Below are positions 26,322 through 35,603 of a stretch of DNA of 64,000 bases, in pieces. The stretch's first letter is position 1. The number at the start of each line of letters is the position of its first letter. The stretch spans positions 124,001 to 188,000 of the forward strand of contig NZ_JAJNCX010000005.1 of NCBI RefSeq assembly GCF_021026315.1, in the 5' to 3' direction. The notes beneath the pieces were generated by a model. The model saw only the letters and a program-made list of their open reading frames with translations. It was not told the DNA's origin and did not search any database. The stretch comes from Rhizobium sp. C4 (GTDB lineage Bacteria; Pseudomonadota; Alphaproteobacteria; Rhizobiales; Rhizobiaceae). The position numbers and the translations under genes were made by a program.

Positions 26322-26903
26322 CTAGAAACGCACACCAAGCCCGACATTCAAGACATGTTGCCGGAAGCCGACCGACGAGCCGCCACCGCTCAGCGTTTCA
26401 AACTGGTTGAACCGGTATTCGCCGCGGGCGAAGATGTTTTCGGTAATCTTGAAATCTGCGCCTGCGCCAACTGTATAGCCATTGATCCACTGGTTGGCGC
26501 TGCCGAGGCCAGTGACCTTGGCAAATACATTCGTGCCAGTCCAGCCACCGGCCAGGAACAGATTGGCCGGGCCGAGGTCGTAACCGACCTTGCCACGAAC
26601 GCTTGCGCCGAAATCCGTGCCGACGCTACCGGTGAAGCCGCCCGACGTTGCCGTAAGGGCATTCCAGTCATAGGAAATGTCGCCTTCGAGCCCGATCAGC
26701 CAGCCTTGGCCAATCAGGAAATCTGCACCGGCGAACCCGCCAAGTCTTCCGCCGTTCAGGTCGGTGCTTCCGGATGCACCGCTGACGGTTGCGCTGGCGT
26801 GGACTGATCCGTAGCCACCGAAAGCCCCGATATAGAAGTTGTCACCAGCCGCCGCAGCAAATGGAACAGCTGAAAACGCCATTGCGAGAACAAGTTTCCG
26901 CAT
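26322..26903 (-). CDS. Outer-membrane beta-barrel protein (Omp25/OmpA-like porin family)
   Basis: A 193-residue protein with a signal peptide (MRKLVLAMAFSAVPFAAAA) and alternating beta-strand pattern of an 8-stranded barrel, ending in the C-terminal Phe (VGLGVRF) needed for outer-membrane assembly. Gly-rich strands such as LGGFAGADFLIGQGW are typical of rhizobial and Brucella Omp25/31-like proteins. GGGAG lies six bases before the ATG at 26903. It is probably a structural or surface protein; no specific transport role can be seen. Confidence 0.87.
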   Translation of the reverse strand: MRKLVLAMAFSAVPFAAAAGDNFYIGAFGGYGSVHASATVSGASGSTDLNGGRLGGFAGADFLIGQGWLIGLEGDISYDWNALTATSGGFTGSVGTDFGASVRGKVGYDLGPANLFLAGGWTGTNVFAKVTGLGSANQWINGYTVGAGADFKITENIFARGEYRFNQFETLSGGGSSVGFRQHVLNVGLGVRF

Positions 26904-27043
26904 ATGTCTCTCCCGTTTTAGGTGAGAAATATGAAAGCACGACCTTGTGGTGCTGTCTATCAGGTTTTTCTAAGATGGACGTCCGGGTATGGTTGGCAGC
27001 TAGAGCACCCTCTGTCATGGGAGGGGGACGTGATGAGGCATGC

Positions 27044-27949
27044 CTACGCCAGTCCAGCCGCCTCGACCTCTGCGCTGAGCCAGTCCGAAAGCCGCTTTGC
27101 TGCGGGGTGCGGCTGTCTGTTGGCCGGCGTGACGAAATAGTAGCTGCTGCGGCTTTCGATCGCGCGGTCGATTGCCTTGACAAGTGTTCCCTCCTGCAAC
27201 TCTGCCTGGATCAGGAAGAGCGGCATAAGGGCAACGCCGAGACCGGCGATGCAGGCCTGCGAGACATGCATGAACTGCTCGAAGCGCATGCCCTCGCGAT
27301 GGGATCGCTTGACGCCGAGCGTCGAGAACCAGTGCTGCCAGGCCTCGGGCCGCGAGGCCATTTCCAGAAGCGGCATGGAGATCAGCGCCTCCGGTGTCCG
27401 CACCGGATTTTCTTTCAGGAATTGCGGGCTGCAGACCGGCACGACATGCTCGCGCATCAGAAAGCGGAAGTGACTGTCCGGCCAGTCGGGCTTGCCGACA
27501 TGGATGGCCGCATCCAGCCGTTCCTGGTCGAAATCGACCCGGCCGATGCGGGTCGCGAAATTGACGGTAAGGCCCGGGTTCTGCTTCAGGAAGGCAGGCA
27601 TTCGCGGCATCAGCCATCGTGTGCCGAATGTCGGCAGGATGGCGAGCCCGAAGACGGCCGAGGCGTTGTCGGACATCGCCTCCAGCGACAGCAGTCGAAG
27701 GTTTCTGAGAAGCGCATCCGCGCCTTCCGCAAACCGGCGGCCCTTGTCCGTCAGTTCGACGCCGCGGTTCGTGCGGTTGATGAGCGCCACGCCGAGCTGT
27801 TCTTCGAGAAGAGCGACATGACGGCTGATGGCGCCGGGCGTCAGGTTGAGGGCGGCGGCGGCGGCGCTCATGCTGCCGAGCCTTGCCACCGCATCGAAGG
27901 CGGAGAGGGCGGCGGTCGAGGGCAGGAGGCGGCGCTGTGTTGGTTCCAT
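27044..27949 (-). CDS. LysR-family regulator (GcvA-like), likely controlling the glutaryl-CoA operon
   Basis: A 301-residue LysR regulator. The helix-turn-helix is near residues 15-60 (AFDAVARLGSMSAAAAALNL followed by TPGAISRHVALLE), and the rest is the periplasmic-binding-like effector domain. The GcvA/AmpR-like start (RRLLPSTAALSAFDA) is clear. It is divergent from gcdH across 99 bp that hold a 21-bp dyad with a T-N11-A core, so it most likely regulates gcdH and downstream genes in response to glutarate or a related acid. The start at 27949 has a weak ribosome site. Confidence 0.9.
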   Translation of the reverse strand: MEPTQRRLLPSTAALSAFDAVARLGSMSAAAAALNLTPGAISRHVALLEEQLGVALINRTNRGVELTDKGRRFAEGADALLRNLRLLSLEAMSDNASAVFGLAILPTFGTRWLMPRMPAFLKQNPGLTVNFATRIGRVDFDQERLDAAIHVGKPDWPDSHFRFLMREHVVPVCSPQFLKENPVRTPEALISMPLLEMASRPEAWQHWFSTLGVKRSHREGMRFEQFMHVSQACIAGLGVALMPLFLIQAELQEGTLVKAIDRAIESRSSYYFVTPANRQPHPAAKRLSDWLSAEVEAAGLA

Positions 27950-27951
27950 CT

Positions 27952-27972
27952 GCTTTGAGTAAAGCTCAAAGC
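27952..27972. promoter_or_regulatory. LysR-type operator dyad between the regulator and gcdH
   Basis: GCTTTGAG and CTCAAAGC form perfect 8-bp arms around TAAAG, containing a T-N11-A core (27956 to 27968). It starts two bases upstream of the LysR start codon and 77 bp upstream of gcdH, a normal place for autorepression plus activation. Confidence 0.65.
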
Positions 27973-28048
27973 GACGAAAGTAAATATGATTTGCGCCGGA
28001 GGGTGAATCTGGGGAAAGTGGCTTCAACAATCGAGGAGCCGCATCACC

Positions 28049-29230
28049 ATGTCATCGAGTTTTTCCTGGAACGATCCCTTTCTCCTGGACGACCAGCTTT
28101 CCGACGAAGAGCGCATGATCCGCGACAGCGCGGCCGCCTTCGCGGAGGCCGAGCTTCTTCCGCGTGTCAACGAGGCCTATCTTCACGAGACACCTGCGCC
28201 TGAGCTCTTCCCACTGATGGGCAAGGCTGGTCTTCTCGGCGTGACGCTGCCGGAGAAGTATGGCGCCGCCGATGCGAACTACGTCTCCTATGGCCTGGTT
28301 GCCCGTGAGGTCGAGCGTATCGACAGCGGCTATCGCTCGATGATGAGCGTTCAGTCCTCGCTCGTCATTCATCCGATCAACGCCTATGGCTCGGAAGAGC
28401 AGAAGGACAAGTATCTGCCGGGTCTCGTCTCCGGCGAGTTGATCGGCTGCTTTGGCCTCACCGAGCCGGATGCCGGTTCCGACCCGGCCGGCATGAAGAC
28501 GCGCGCTGAGAAGATTTCCGGCGGCTATCGCCTCAAGGGCGCGAAGATGTGGATCTCGAATTCGCCTTTCGCCGATGTCTTCGTCGTCTGGGCGAAATCG
28601 GAAGCGCATGATGGCCAGATCCGTGGCTTCATTCTCGAAAAGGGCATGAAGGGCCTTTCTGCGCCGGCGATCAAGGGCAAGCTCTCGCTGCGCGCATCGA
28701 CGACGGGCGAAATCGTTCTCGACGGCGTTGAAGTCGGCGAAGACGCGCTGCTTCCGAATGTTTCGGGTCTCAAGGGTCCGTTCGGCTGCCTCAATCGTGC
28801 GCGCTACGGCATTTCCTGGGGCGCGATGGGCGCTGCCGAGGACTGCTGGTTCCGTGCTCGCCAATACGGTCTCGACCGTCACCAGTTCGGCAAGCCGCTG
28901 GCCGGCACGCAGCTTTTCCAGAAGAAGCTCGCCGACATGCAGACCGAGATCGCACTTGGCCTGCAGGCCAGCTTGCGCGTCGGCCGCCTGATGGACGATC
29001 ACAAGTTCTCTCCGGAAATGATCTCCATCATCAAGCGTAACAATTGCGGCAAGGCACTCGATATCGCGCGCCAGGCCCGCGACATGCATGGCGGCAACGG
29101 CATCCAGATCGAGTATCACATCATGCGCCACGCGCAGAACCTCGAAACGGTCAACACGTATGAGGGCACACATGACGTTCATGCGCTGATCCTTGGGCGT
29201 GCCCAGACCGGCATTCAGGCATTCTTCTGA
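28049..29230 (+). CDS. gcdH: Glutaryl-CoA dehydrogenase
   Basis: FAD enzyme that oxidises and decarboxylates glutaryl-CoA to crotonyl-CoA in lysine, tryptophan and glutarate degradation. The 393-residue protein has [32 protein letters not shown] and, near the end, [20 protein letters not shown] with the catalytic Glu at about 372. The Arg of [12 protein letters not shown] near residue 95 suits binding of the gamma-carboxylate, as in human GCDH. GAGGAG is about ten bases upstream of the ATG. It is first in a three-gene unit with a membrane protein and a CoA-transferase. Confidence 0.95.
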   Translation: MSSSFSWNDPFLLDDQLSDEERMIRDSAAAFAEAELLPRVNEAYLHETPAPELFPLMGKAGLLGVTLPEKYGAADANYVSYGLVAREVERIDSGYRSMMSVQSSLVIHPINAYGSEEQKDKYLPGLVSGELIGCFGLTEPDAGSDPAGMKTRAEKISGGYRLKGAKMWISNSPFADVFVVWAKSEAHDGQIRGFILEKGMKGLSAPAIKGKLSLRASTTGEIVLDGVEVGEDALLPNVSGLKGPFGCLNRARYGISWGAMGAAEDCWFRARQYGLDRHQFGKPLAGTQLFQKKLADMQTEIALGLQASLRVGRLMDDHKFSPEMISIIKRNNCGKALDIARQARDMHGGNGIQIEYHIMRHAQNLETVNTYEGTHDVHALILGRAQTGIQAFF

Positions 29231-29658
29231 TGATGTCAGAAGCGGTCGTCGCCGTTCGCCTTTCGGCAATCGTTGCTGCGACCGTTTTCGCTGCCGGCTT
29301 TGCGTTCGGAATTCTGCGCATCTGGGTTGTCGCACCCCTGCTGGGACCGTTGACTGCTGTCGTTTTGGAAGTGCCCCTCATGCTGCTCATTGCCTGGGGC
29401 GTGATCTTGTGGCTCGACGCTGCGCGGATATTGGCCCCATCCAGTGCAATCCTGATGGGGGTGAGCGCGTTTATCCTTCTGCAGGCCGGAGAAACGTTGT
29501 TTTCCGGCCTTCTCGGACCGGGCAACGCCTTTGCGGCCAATGTTCAGGTCTACTGGGCCGATCGGTCTCCGGAACGCTGGGTCGGTTTCTTGGGGCAGGT
29601 GCTCTTTTCCACTCTTCCATATATCCAAGTCGTGAGGTTCAGACGCCATGAACGCTAA
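29230..29658 (+). CDS. Four-helix membrane protein in the glutaryl-CoA operon, unknown
   Basis: A 142-residue hydrophobic protein with four likely membrane helices (about residues 10-30, 35-60, 67-85 and 110-130) and an Arg/His-rich end. Its start codon overlaps the gcdH stop (TGATG) and its end overlaps the CoA-transferase start by 11 bp, so it is translationally locked between two enzymes of one pathway. I do not recognise a family function. The position suggests a membrane role linked to glutarate use, such as uptake or anchoring, but nothing in the sequence proves it. Confidence 0.78.
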   Translation: MMSEAVVAVRLSAIVAATVFAAGFAFGILRIWVVAPLLGPLTAVVLEVPLMLLIAWGVILWLDAARILAPSSAILMGVSAFILLQAGETLFSGLLGPGNAFAANVQVYWADRSPERWVGFLGQVLFSTLPYIQVVRFRRHER

Positions 29659-30799
29659 TTCGCCGCTTTCGGGCCTCAAGGTTATCGAGCTTGCCCGCAT
29701 TCTGGCCGGTCCTTGGATCGGCCAGACGCTGGCCGATCTCGGGGCCGATGTCATCAAGGTCGAAAGCCCCGAGGGCGACGACACGCGCGGCTGGGGACCG
29801 CCCTTCATCGAAATCGATGGCGAGAAATCGGCCGCCTATTTTCATGCCTGCAATCGCGGCAAGCGTTCGGTCATTGCCGATTTCGGCAAGCCGGAAGACC
29901 GCGATTTCGTGCTGGCGCTGCTCAAGGATGCCGATGTCGTCATCGAGAATTTCAAGGTCGGCGGCCTGAAAAAGTTCGGTCTCGACTATGAAAGCCTGCA
30001 AGCGCTCAACCCGCGCCTCATCTATTGCTCGGTCACCGGCTTCGGCCAGAGCGGGCCTTATGCTGCGCGCGCCGGCTACGATTTCATGATCCAGGGGATG
30101 AGCGGCTTTATGGATCTGACGGGCGAGCCGGACGGGCCGCCGGAAAAGATTGGTGTGGCTCTTGCCGACATCATGACCGGTCTTTACGGCACGATCGCCA
30201 TTCAGGCGGCGCTGGCGCAGCGGCAAGTCACCGGGCGGGGACAGCTTGTCGATATGGCGCTTTTCGATACGATGACCGGGGTTCTGGCCAACCAGGCCAT
30301 GAATTTCCTGGCCTCGGGCGTCGCACCGCGGCGGCTGGGCAATGCGCATCCGAATATCGTGCCGTACCAGACCTTTCCGGTGAGCGATGGTCATATCATC
30401 ATCGCCTGCGGCAACGACCGGCAGTTTGCGGCAATCTGCGATATTCTGGGCTTAGAAGGCATCGCGAGCGACGAGCGGTATGCGACCAACCGCGCCCGCG
30501 TCGAAAACCGCGCCGAGGTCGCCGGCATGATCGAGGCGAAGACGCGGAGCTTTGCGCGCGACGAATTGCTGGCGCTGCTTGAGGCGAAATCGGTTCCGGC
30601 AGGACCGATCAACACGGTCGCCGATGTGTTCGCCGACCCGCAATTTCAGCATCGTGGCATGCGGATCGATCCGGAAGGCATTCCCGGCATTCGCTCGCCG
30701 ATGGTGTTTTCGGACAGCGAACTGCAGCTGACACGGCGCGCGCCGAAGCGGGGCGAACATGATGCGGAGATCAGGGAAGGGCTGAAGAGCCGCTCCTGA
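29648..30799 (+). CDS. Class III (CaiB/BaiF) CoA-transferase, glutarate/succinyl-CoA type
   Basis: A 383-residue family III CoA-transferase. The family start (LSGLKVIELARILAGPW), the catalytic Asp174 in the ALADIMTGLYG motif, and the RRLGNAHPNIVPYQTF segment are intact. Closest in style to human SUGCT, which moves CoA from succinyl-CoA to glutarate. Being co-transcribed with gcdH, it probably makes glutaryl-CoA for that enzyme, giving a complete entry of glutarate into crotonyl-CoA. It overlaps the preceding membrane-protein gene. Confidence 0.9.
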   Translation: MNANSPLSGLKVIELARILAGPWIGQTLADLGADVIKVESPEGDDTRGWGPPFIEIDGEKSAAYFHACNRGKRSVIADFGKPEDRDFVLALLKDADVVIENFKVGGLKKFGLDYESLQALNPRLIYCSVTGFGQSGPYAARAGYDFMIQGMSGFMDLTGEPDGPPEKIGVALADIMTGLYGTIAIQAALAQRQVTGRGQLVDMALFDTMTGVLANQAMNFLASGVAPRRLGNAHPNIVPYQTFPVSDGHIIIACGNDRQFAAICDILGLEGIASDERYATNRARVENRAEVAGMIEAKTRSFARDELLALLEAKSVPAGPINTVADVFADPQFQHRGMRIDPEGIPGIRSPMVFSDSELQLTRRAPKRGEHDAEIREGLKSRS

Positions 30800-30816
30800 G
30801 GGATTTTACGGCAGCG

Positions 30817-32010
30817 TCAGGCGCTTTTCGGGAGTGTTTCCGTCTGCCCCTTGGCGATGCGGATGCAGTTTCTGCCGGCCGCCTTTGCCGCGTAAAGTGC
30901 GCGGTCCGCGTCGGCAAACAGTTCCGAGGCCGAGAGCTGCTTGCCCTCGTCGACGCAGATACCCACAGACAGCGTGACATTGTTCATGTCGCCGGCCGGG
31001 TTTCTCAGCGTCTTCATGTTTCGCTGCAGCGTGATTGCATAGTGCATGAGGCGCGTGGCACACTCCGGGCCTGAGGCGATGATGGCGAATTCGTCGCCGC
31101 CCAGACGAATGGGCGTGAGGCCCTCGCTGGCATTGTCGAGCATGAAAAGCGCCAGCGAACACAGGATCTGGTCGCCCGCGGCATGCCCCTCGTTGTCGTT
31201 GACCGCCTTGAACTGGTCGATATCGACAAGTGCAAGCGAAACAGGCGCACCGGCGTGGATAAGCCCTGCCAGCATCTGGTTGAACACCGAGCGGTTCGGC
31301 AGACCGGTCAGAGGATCGGTCGTTGCCAGTCGCTTCAACGTCTCGTTTGCCTTCTGAACTTCCTCGTTTGCATGCTGCAGTGATGCGGCGAGTTCGGTCG
31401 CCTGAAGCGTCGTTGTATGATTGATCCGGAACTTGGCTTCACTCATGATAGCGCTGCGGATCAGCATGGCCATCAGCAGAAACACGTTTGAAGCGACGAC
31501 CAGGTCAACCGTGTGGCCCTGCATCAGGAGCTTTATGATGGTCGAGAGAAGAATGGGGCCGCCAAAGGCCACAGAAATCCGCCAGTAGGCCAGGCTCTGG
31601 ATGATTGCGCCGGTGGTGATGCCGGCCATGATGAAGACGATGTAGGCGCTCGTGCGGCTTTCAATCGTATCGAGGAAATAGATCGGCAGTGGAGCCCATG
31701 AGGCGCCGGCGATGAAGGCCAGGATTGTCAGATTTCGCAAAGCCTTGCCGGGGGCAAGGTGGGAGGCCATGCGCAGCTGCTTCAATCCGTAGATCATCCG
31801 CAGCACATTCAAGATGACGGTTCCGGCGAGCCAGGCAAAGACGAGGCCGCCGCGGCGCTCGTCGTATATCAGGAGAGCAGCAGAGCTTGCGATGAAGCAA
31901 TTGGCTGCCAGGGATACGGGCAGGTTCGAAAGCACGCTCTGAAGTTGCGCCCTTTTGACTTCCTCTGAACCGTATTCGCCGCTGACTGCTTCCACCAATT
32001 CTGCCTTCAA
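30817..32010 (-). CDS. Membrane diguanylate cyclase (GGDEF)
   Basis: A 397-residue protein with about six membrane helices in residues 30-190, a coiled-coil linker (LQHANEEVQKANETLKRLA), and a C-terminal GGDEF domain. The active-site motif GGDEF is intact at residues 304-308, so it should make cyclic di-GMP from GTP. The RxxD inhibitory site normally located five residues before GGDEF is absent, so product inhibition at that site is not expected. The first helices resemble a MASE-type sensor. The start is uncertain: the frame opens with a TTG at 32010 that has no clear ribosome site, and a GTG lies five codons inside. Confidence 0.85.
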   Translation of the reverse strand: MKAELVEAVSGEYGSEEVKRAQLQSVLSNLPVSLAANCFIASSAALLIYDERRGGLVFAWLAGTVILNVLRMIYGLKQLRMASHLAPGKALRNLTILAFIAGASWAPLPIYFLDTIESRTSAYIVFIMAGITTGAIIQSLAYWRISVAFGGPILLSTIIKLLMQGHTVDLVVASNVFLLMAMLIRSAIMSEAKFRINHTTTLQATELAASLQHANEEVQKANETLKRLATTDPLTGLPNRSVFNQMLAGLIHAGAPVSLALVDIDQFKAVNDNEGHAAGDQILCSLALFMLDNASEGLTPIRLGGDEFAIIASGPECATRLMHYAITLQRNMKTLRNPAGDMNNVTLSVGICVDEGKQLSASELFADADRALYAAKAAGRNCIRIAKGQTETLPKSA

Positions 32011-32172
32011 CTGATCAAAGTGTCGACATTCTATATTCCTTATATCTTTTAGACATGAAGCGTTTCAAAATGCTTGAAGAGCGTCACGCGATTTTAACGA
32101 AACCGCGAGATTTGGCCATCTGACTGTTCTGATTTGGGAATTTTGCCGATTTTGGCTGATCGGAGCGTGCAA

Positions 32173-34041
32173 CTACCACACGATAGGGTGTGTCGCTCCG
32201 GTCTGAACGTTAACGAAACCTTCCGGTGCTCGTTCGTTGGGGGCGACGAGAACCCAGCGCCAGGGCGCGCAGGTCAGTGTCGCAAAGGCCAGCCGCTCGG
32301 GGAAGCCGGGCCACCAGCGGGGCGAAAATGTCGGTTCATACATCCAGTCAATGGCTTCGCCGGCCTTGTAGAGCGCCTGCATTTCCTCGTGCAGTGCTTC
32401 CGGCGGGCGGCAGGTCATGAGGCCGCCGACTTCGTAGCGGACAGTGGCGGTCACCTTGCCGCGATCGACCAGCGCCCAGCCGCCCTGCATCCCGGCAATC
32501 GTATTGACCGCGAGAGCCATGGCGGCGTCCGATGAGCCGACTGCCCAGATATTGTGCTTGTCATGCCCCATGGAGCAGGCCAGCGCGCAGTCGGGTGTCG
32601 AAGGGCCGGTGCCGAGCCAGAACATCTTGCCGACATTCGTCCGGCCCGAGAAGCGATCGACAACCGCGAATTTGGTGACGTTTCGGCTCGTATCGCGCTG
32701 GACCTCGCCGTTTTCGACGGGAAGTTCCATGCTGATGAAGTCGTCATGCCAATGGAACGGGCGAAGCAGGGCCGCGTTCATGGTCTCACGGCCGGGCTCG
32801 GCGGCGATCGCAAAATCGGCAGCCGTCAGGCCGTCGCCGATCTTGACGGTCTGCCGCGCCCAGTCCGGCCAGTCGATCTTCGGGATCGCAGGCAGGTAGG
32901 TCTTGCCGTCCGACACTTGGTCGCCATCGGCCCACACCTTGGCAATCGACAGCGTCTGAACGTCATCGAGCAGCACGATATCGGCGAAACGGCCAGGCGC
33001 GATCGATCCGACCCACGGCGTCAGGCGCATGTGCCGCGCCGGATTGATCGTGACGCACTGGATTGCGATCTCCGGCGGCAGGCCATTTTCGATCGCGAGG
33101 CGAACATTGTAGTCGGTCGCGCCGAGCTTCAGCGTATCCGAGCAGGAGCGGTCATCCGTGCAGAAGGCGAATTGCGACCAGTCCGACTGCCCGCGCGCCA
33201 GCAGCGCCTTGATGATCTCGGGGAGGGAATGCGGCCGGATCTCGACGAACAGGCCGCGGCGAAGCTTGTCCAGAACCTCTTCCGGCGTCCAGGCTTCGTG
33301 ATCGGAGGCCATTCCCGCGGCGGCAAAGGCGTTGATCTCCGGCAGGGCGCGCATGCCCGCCGCATGGCCTTCGACCACGCCCCGCTGTTCGAACGTGGCG
33401 CGGATCATGCCCCAAAGCCGGTCATAGGACGGGTTTTCCGGATTCCAGACGGAGGGCCAGTCCATGACCTCGTCAAGCCCTGCGACCATCAGGCTTTCCC
33501 GCAGGAAACTCTGCTGCTCGGCATGACCGAAATAGCCGCCGCCGAACTCATAGGCCGTTGGCGGCACGGCGGAGCCGGGAAGGGGGAAGATCTTCAGCGG
33601 CGATCCGTGGCGTCGCGCCGTCATCCAGAATTCGAGATTGTGCGGCCCATCGACATTGGAAAATTCGTGGCTGGCTTCGCAGGTCCAGGTATTGCCGCGC
33701 GGCAGAACCATGGCCGCCTCGTATTCCGGGGTCAGGTGAGAGCTCTCGATGTGCTTGTGCACCTCGCCGAAGCCCGGAACGGCGGAGAGGGCGGGTTCAT
33801 GCACCTCTTCTGCGGCTTCGCCGGGCCAGGAGCCTGCCGGCCCGACATAGGCGATCCGCCGACCTGAGATGACGATTTCCTGGTCGTCGAGCCATTCGCG
33901 ACCATGCACATCAAGCAGGCGTCCGACCCGGAGTTTCCGGTCGGCCGGGCGTTTGCCGAGCGCGACAAGCGTCAAATGCTGACGAATACGGGTTTCTCCC
34001 TCTCCCGTGACGAAGAGGTCGTCGGCAGCACGCTCATTCAT
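32173..34041 (-). CDS. ade: Adenine deaminase family amidohydrolase
   Basis: A 622-residue metal-dependent amidohydrolase that would convert adenine to hypoxanthine. The metal motif reads PGFGEVHKHIESSH at about residues 89-102, a variant of the usual PGFIDxHxHIESS but retaining HxHIESS. Downstream are EGHAAGM, the CTDDRSCSD segment with the metal Asp, and the C-terminal domain with SMGHDKHNIWAVGSSD, a deaminase hallmark. The length matches alphaproteobacterial adenine deaminases. It follows a small membrane-protein gene by 24 bp. Substrate is inferred from family; other aminopurines are possible. Confidence 0.85.
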   Translation of the reverse strand: MNERAADDLFVTGEGETRIRQHLTLVALGKRPADRKLRVGRLLDVHGREWLDDQEIVISGRRIAYVGPAGSWPGEAAEEVHEPALSAVPGFGEVHKHIESSHLTPEYEAAMVLPRGNTWTCEASHEFSNVDGPHNLEFWMTARRHGSPLKIFPLPGSAVPPTAYEFGGGYFGHAEQQSFLRESLMVAGLDEVMDWPSVWNPENPSYDRLWGMIRATFEQRGVVEGHAAGMRALPEINAFAAAGMASDHEAWTPEEVLDKLRRGLFVEIRPHSLPEIIKALLARGQSDWSQFAFCTDDRSCSDTLKLGATDYNVRLAIENGLPPEIAIQCVTINPARHMRLTPWVGSIAPGRFADIVLLDDVQTLSIAKVWADGDQVSDGKTYLPAIPKIDWPDWARQTVKIGDGLTAADFAIAAEPGRETMNAALLRPFHWHDDFISMELPVENGEVQRDTSRNVTKFAVVDRFSGRTNVGKMFWLGTGPSTPDCALACSMGHDKHNIWAVGSSDAAMALAVNTIAGMQGGWALVDRGKVTATVRYEVGGLMTCRPPEALHEEMQALYKAGEAIDWMYEPTFSPRWWPGFPERLAFATLTCAPWRWVLVAPNERAPEGFVNVQTGATHPIVW

Positions 34042-34065
34042 GACAATGTCCGGATTTTAGAAGCT

Positions 34066-34305
34066 TCAGAGGAAGCGTTTGCGCAGGTCGAGGAGGGAAA
34101 ACAGGCCGAGGATAGACATGAGAAAGGCCGTGCCGCCGGCAACGACAACACGCTCGCCGAGCCCCATGGCTGCAGCGGCGGGCTTCGAGGCTTCATCCGG
34201 CCTGACCGCATTCTCCATCAAATGACGGGTCAGACGTGCGTTGATCGACGCGTCGACATCGTCAGTTTCGGGTCGGTTTTCAGCTTTTTCCGGTTGGATG
34301 CCCAA
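34066..34305 (-). CDS. Small C-terminally membrane-anchored protein upstream of adenine deaminase
   Basis: A 79-residue protein with a polar, acidic N-terminal half (about residues 1-40) and one hydrophobic helix near residues 53-73, followed by a basic end (RKRFL). It starts at a TTG (34305); GGAG lies eight bases upstream, and no in-frame ATG or GTG precedes it before a stop. Its position 24 bp ahead of the adenine deaminase gene suggests one transcript. I do not recognise the family. Confidence 0.6.
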   Translation of the reverse strand: MGIQPEKAENRPETDDVDASINARLTRHLMENAVRPDEASKPAAAAMGLGERVVVAGGTAFLMSILGLFSLLDLRKRFL

Positions 34306-34498
34306 GAAGCCAGCTCCATCTCTCGCATCAATGCGTAAACTTCACAATGAGTTAACGATATTAGCAACTGATCCGTTTGGCAACCGCCCCGCGCCTGTTG
34401 CCGGATCAAACTGCAACATTGCAGTGGGAAACGGGCCATCGCGAGTGAAGGGGGGCAACGTGCCACGCCTGCGACAGGGACTTTGACTGGCGAAATCT

Positions 34499-35440
34499 CT
34501 ATTCGCGATGGCGGCCGCTTGCCAGTCCGGCAAAGACCAGTTCGCGCAGGCGGGTGGCGAGCGGGCTCATCAGTTGATGCTTGCGGGAGATCAGGTGATA
34601 GGGCGTGACGACGACCGAGTCGGTCACATCAAGGGCTGCCACCCGTCCGCCGAAAACCTTCGGTCCGAGCAGCTCCACCACTTCCTGCGTGATCGGCGCA
34701 ATCGCGTCCGAGGTTGTCAGATAGGATATCATGACGAGCATCGACGTGGTGTTGACGGTTTCCTGCGGAGAGGGGAGGCCCTGGCTCAGAAACGCTTCCT
34801 CGATCGCGTGGCGCATAGGCGTGCGCGGTGCCTGCATGAGCCATTCATAATCGGAGAGGTCCCCCAGCCGCAGCTTCTTCCGACCTGCGAGAGGGTGGCC
34901 TTCGCGGACCAGAAAGCGAATGATTTCAACGCGTCCAGTCAGGATATTGAACTGTCTGGAATCGGTTCCGGGCGGCAGTCGCGAGAGGACGAAATCATAT
35001 TCGCCGTCAATCAGCCCCTGGATCAGAACGTCGCTCGGCGCAACATCGACGTAAATGTCAGCCGAGCCGGTATTCGCCTTCAGCTTCTGGATGGCCGGCA
35101 CGACGAAGGCGACGGCTCCACCGGTCACCGATCCGACGCGCACGCTTCCCGACTTCCCGGAAGTCACAGCCGTGACCTCCTGCAGTGTCTGCTCCAGCCC
35201 GTTCAAGAGACCCGCCGCATTGCGCGCCAGGATCTCGCCTGCTGGCGTTGCCGTCATACCTTTCGGATGGCGCACGAAAAGGGTCATGCCCACCATCCGC
35301 TCTATGCTTGCCAGCATGCGAGAGGCCGCCGGCTGCGTCAGCGACATGCGCTCGGCGGCGATGGCCAATTGCCCGGTTTCATAGATGGCGCGGATGAGAC
35401 GGAAATCTTTGAGCTGAAGTCGGTTCTGGAGAACTTGCAC
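34499..35440 (-). CDS. gbpR: LysR-family regulator GbpR (controls chvE)
   Basis: A 313-residue LysR regulator. The helix-turn-helix covers about residues 11-60 ([20 protein letters not shown] followed by [12 protein letters not shown]). It is divergent from chvE, the same arrangement as A. tumefaciens gbpR, whose product activates or represses chvE according to sugar availability. The start is a GTG at 35440 with only a weak ribosome site. A 19-bp dyad lies 21 bp upstream. Identification rests on family plus this conserved neighbourhood. Confidence 0.85.
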   Translation of the reverse strand: MQVLQNRLQLKDFRLIRAIYETGQLAIAAERMSLTQPAASRMLASIERMVGMTLFVRHPKGMTATPAGEILARNAAGLLNGLEQTLQEVTAVTSGKSGSVRVGSVTGGAVAFVVPAIQKLKANTGSADIYVDVAPSDVLIQGLIDGEYDFVLSRLPPGTDSRQFNILTGRVEIIRFLVREGHPLAGRKKLRLGDLSDYEWLMQAPRTPMRHAIEEAFLSQGLPSPQETVNTTSMLVMISYLTTSDAIAPITQEVVELLGPKVFGGRVAALDVTDSVVVTPYHLISRKHQLMSPLATRLRELVFAGLASGRHRE

Positions 35441-35460
35441 GGATCACTTACCAAATTTGT

Positions 35461-35479
35461 TATGCAGATTGTCTGCATA
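35461..35479. promoter_or_regulatory. Candidate GbpR operator
   Basis: TATGCAGA and TCTGCATA form perfect 8-bp arms around TTG in the gbpR-chvE intergenic region. The size and symmetry suit a LysR-type recognition site. It is 125 bp upstream of the chvE start and 21 bp upstream of gbpR. Confidence 0.55.
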
Positions 35480-35603
35480 TGCAATTGAAAGTCAAGTTGC
35501 GACTTTTCTAATTGGTGCGGGATCAAATGAGGTCTCAAGGGACTCGCCATCGTATTGTTTTGAAAGCGATCATGGCGCTGTCGTATCAATCCGGGAGGAT
35601 TTA

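Noticed and set aside
32554-33867. 437-residue plus-strand frame opposite the adenine deaminase gene
   Set aside because: It is antisense to a well-supported gene, and its Arg/Gly/Asp-rich composition is typical of a reverse-frame artefact in high-GC DNA. The same applies to other long opposite-strand frames, such as those against the araC-type dehydratase, purU and PotD-like genes.
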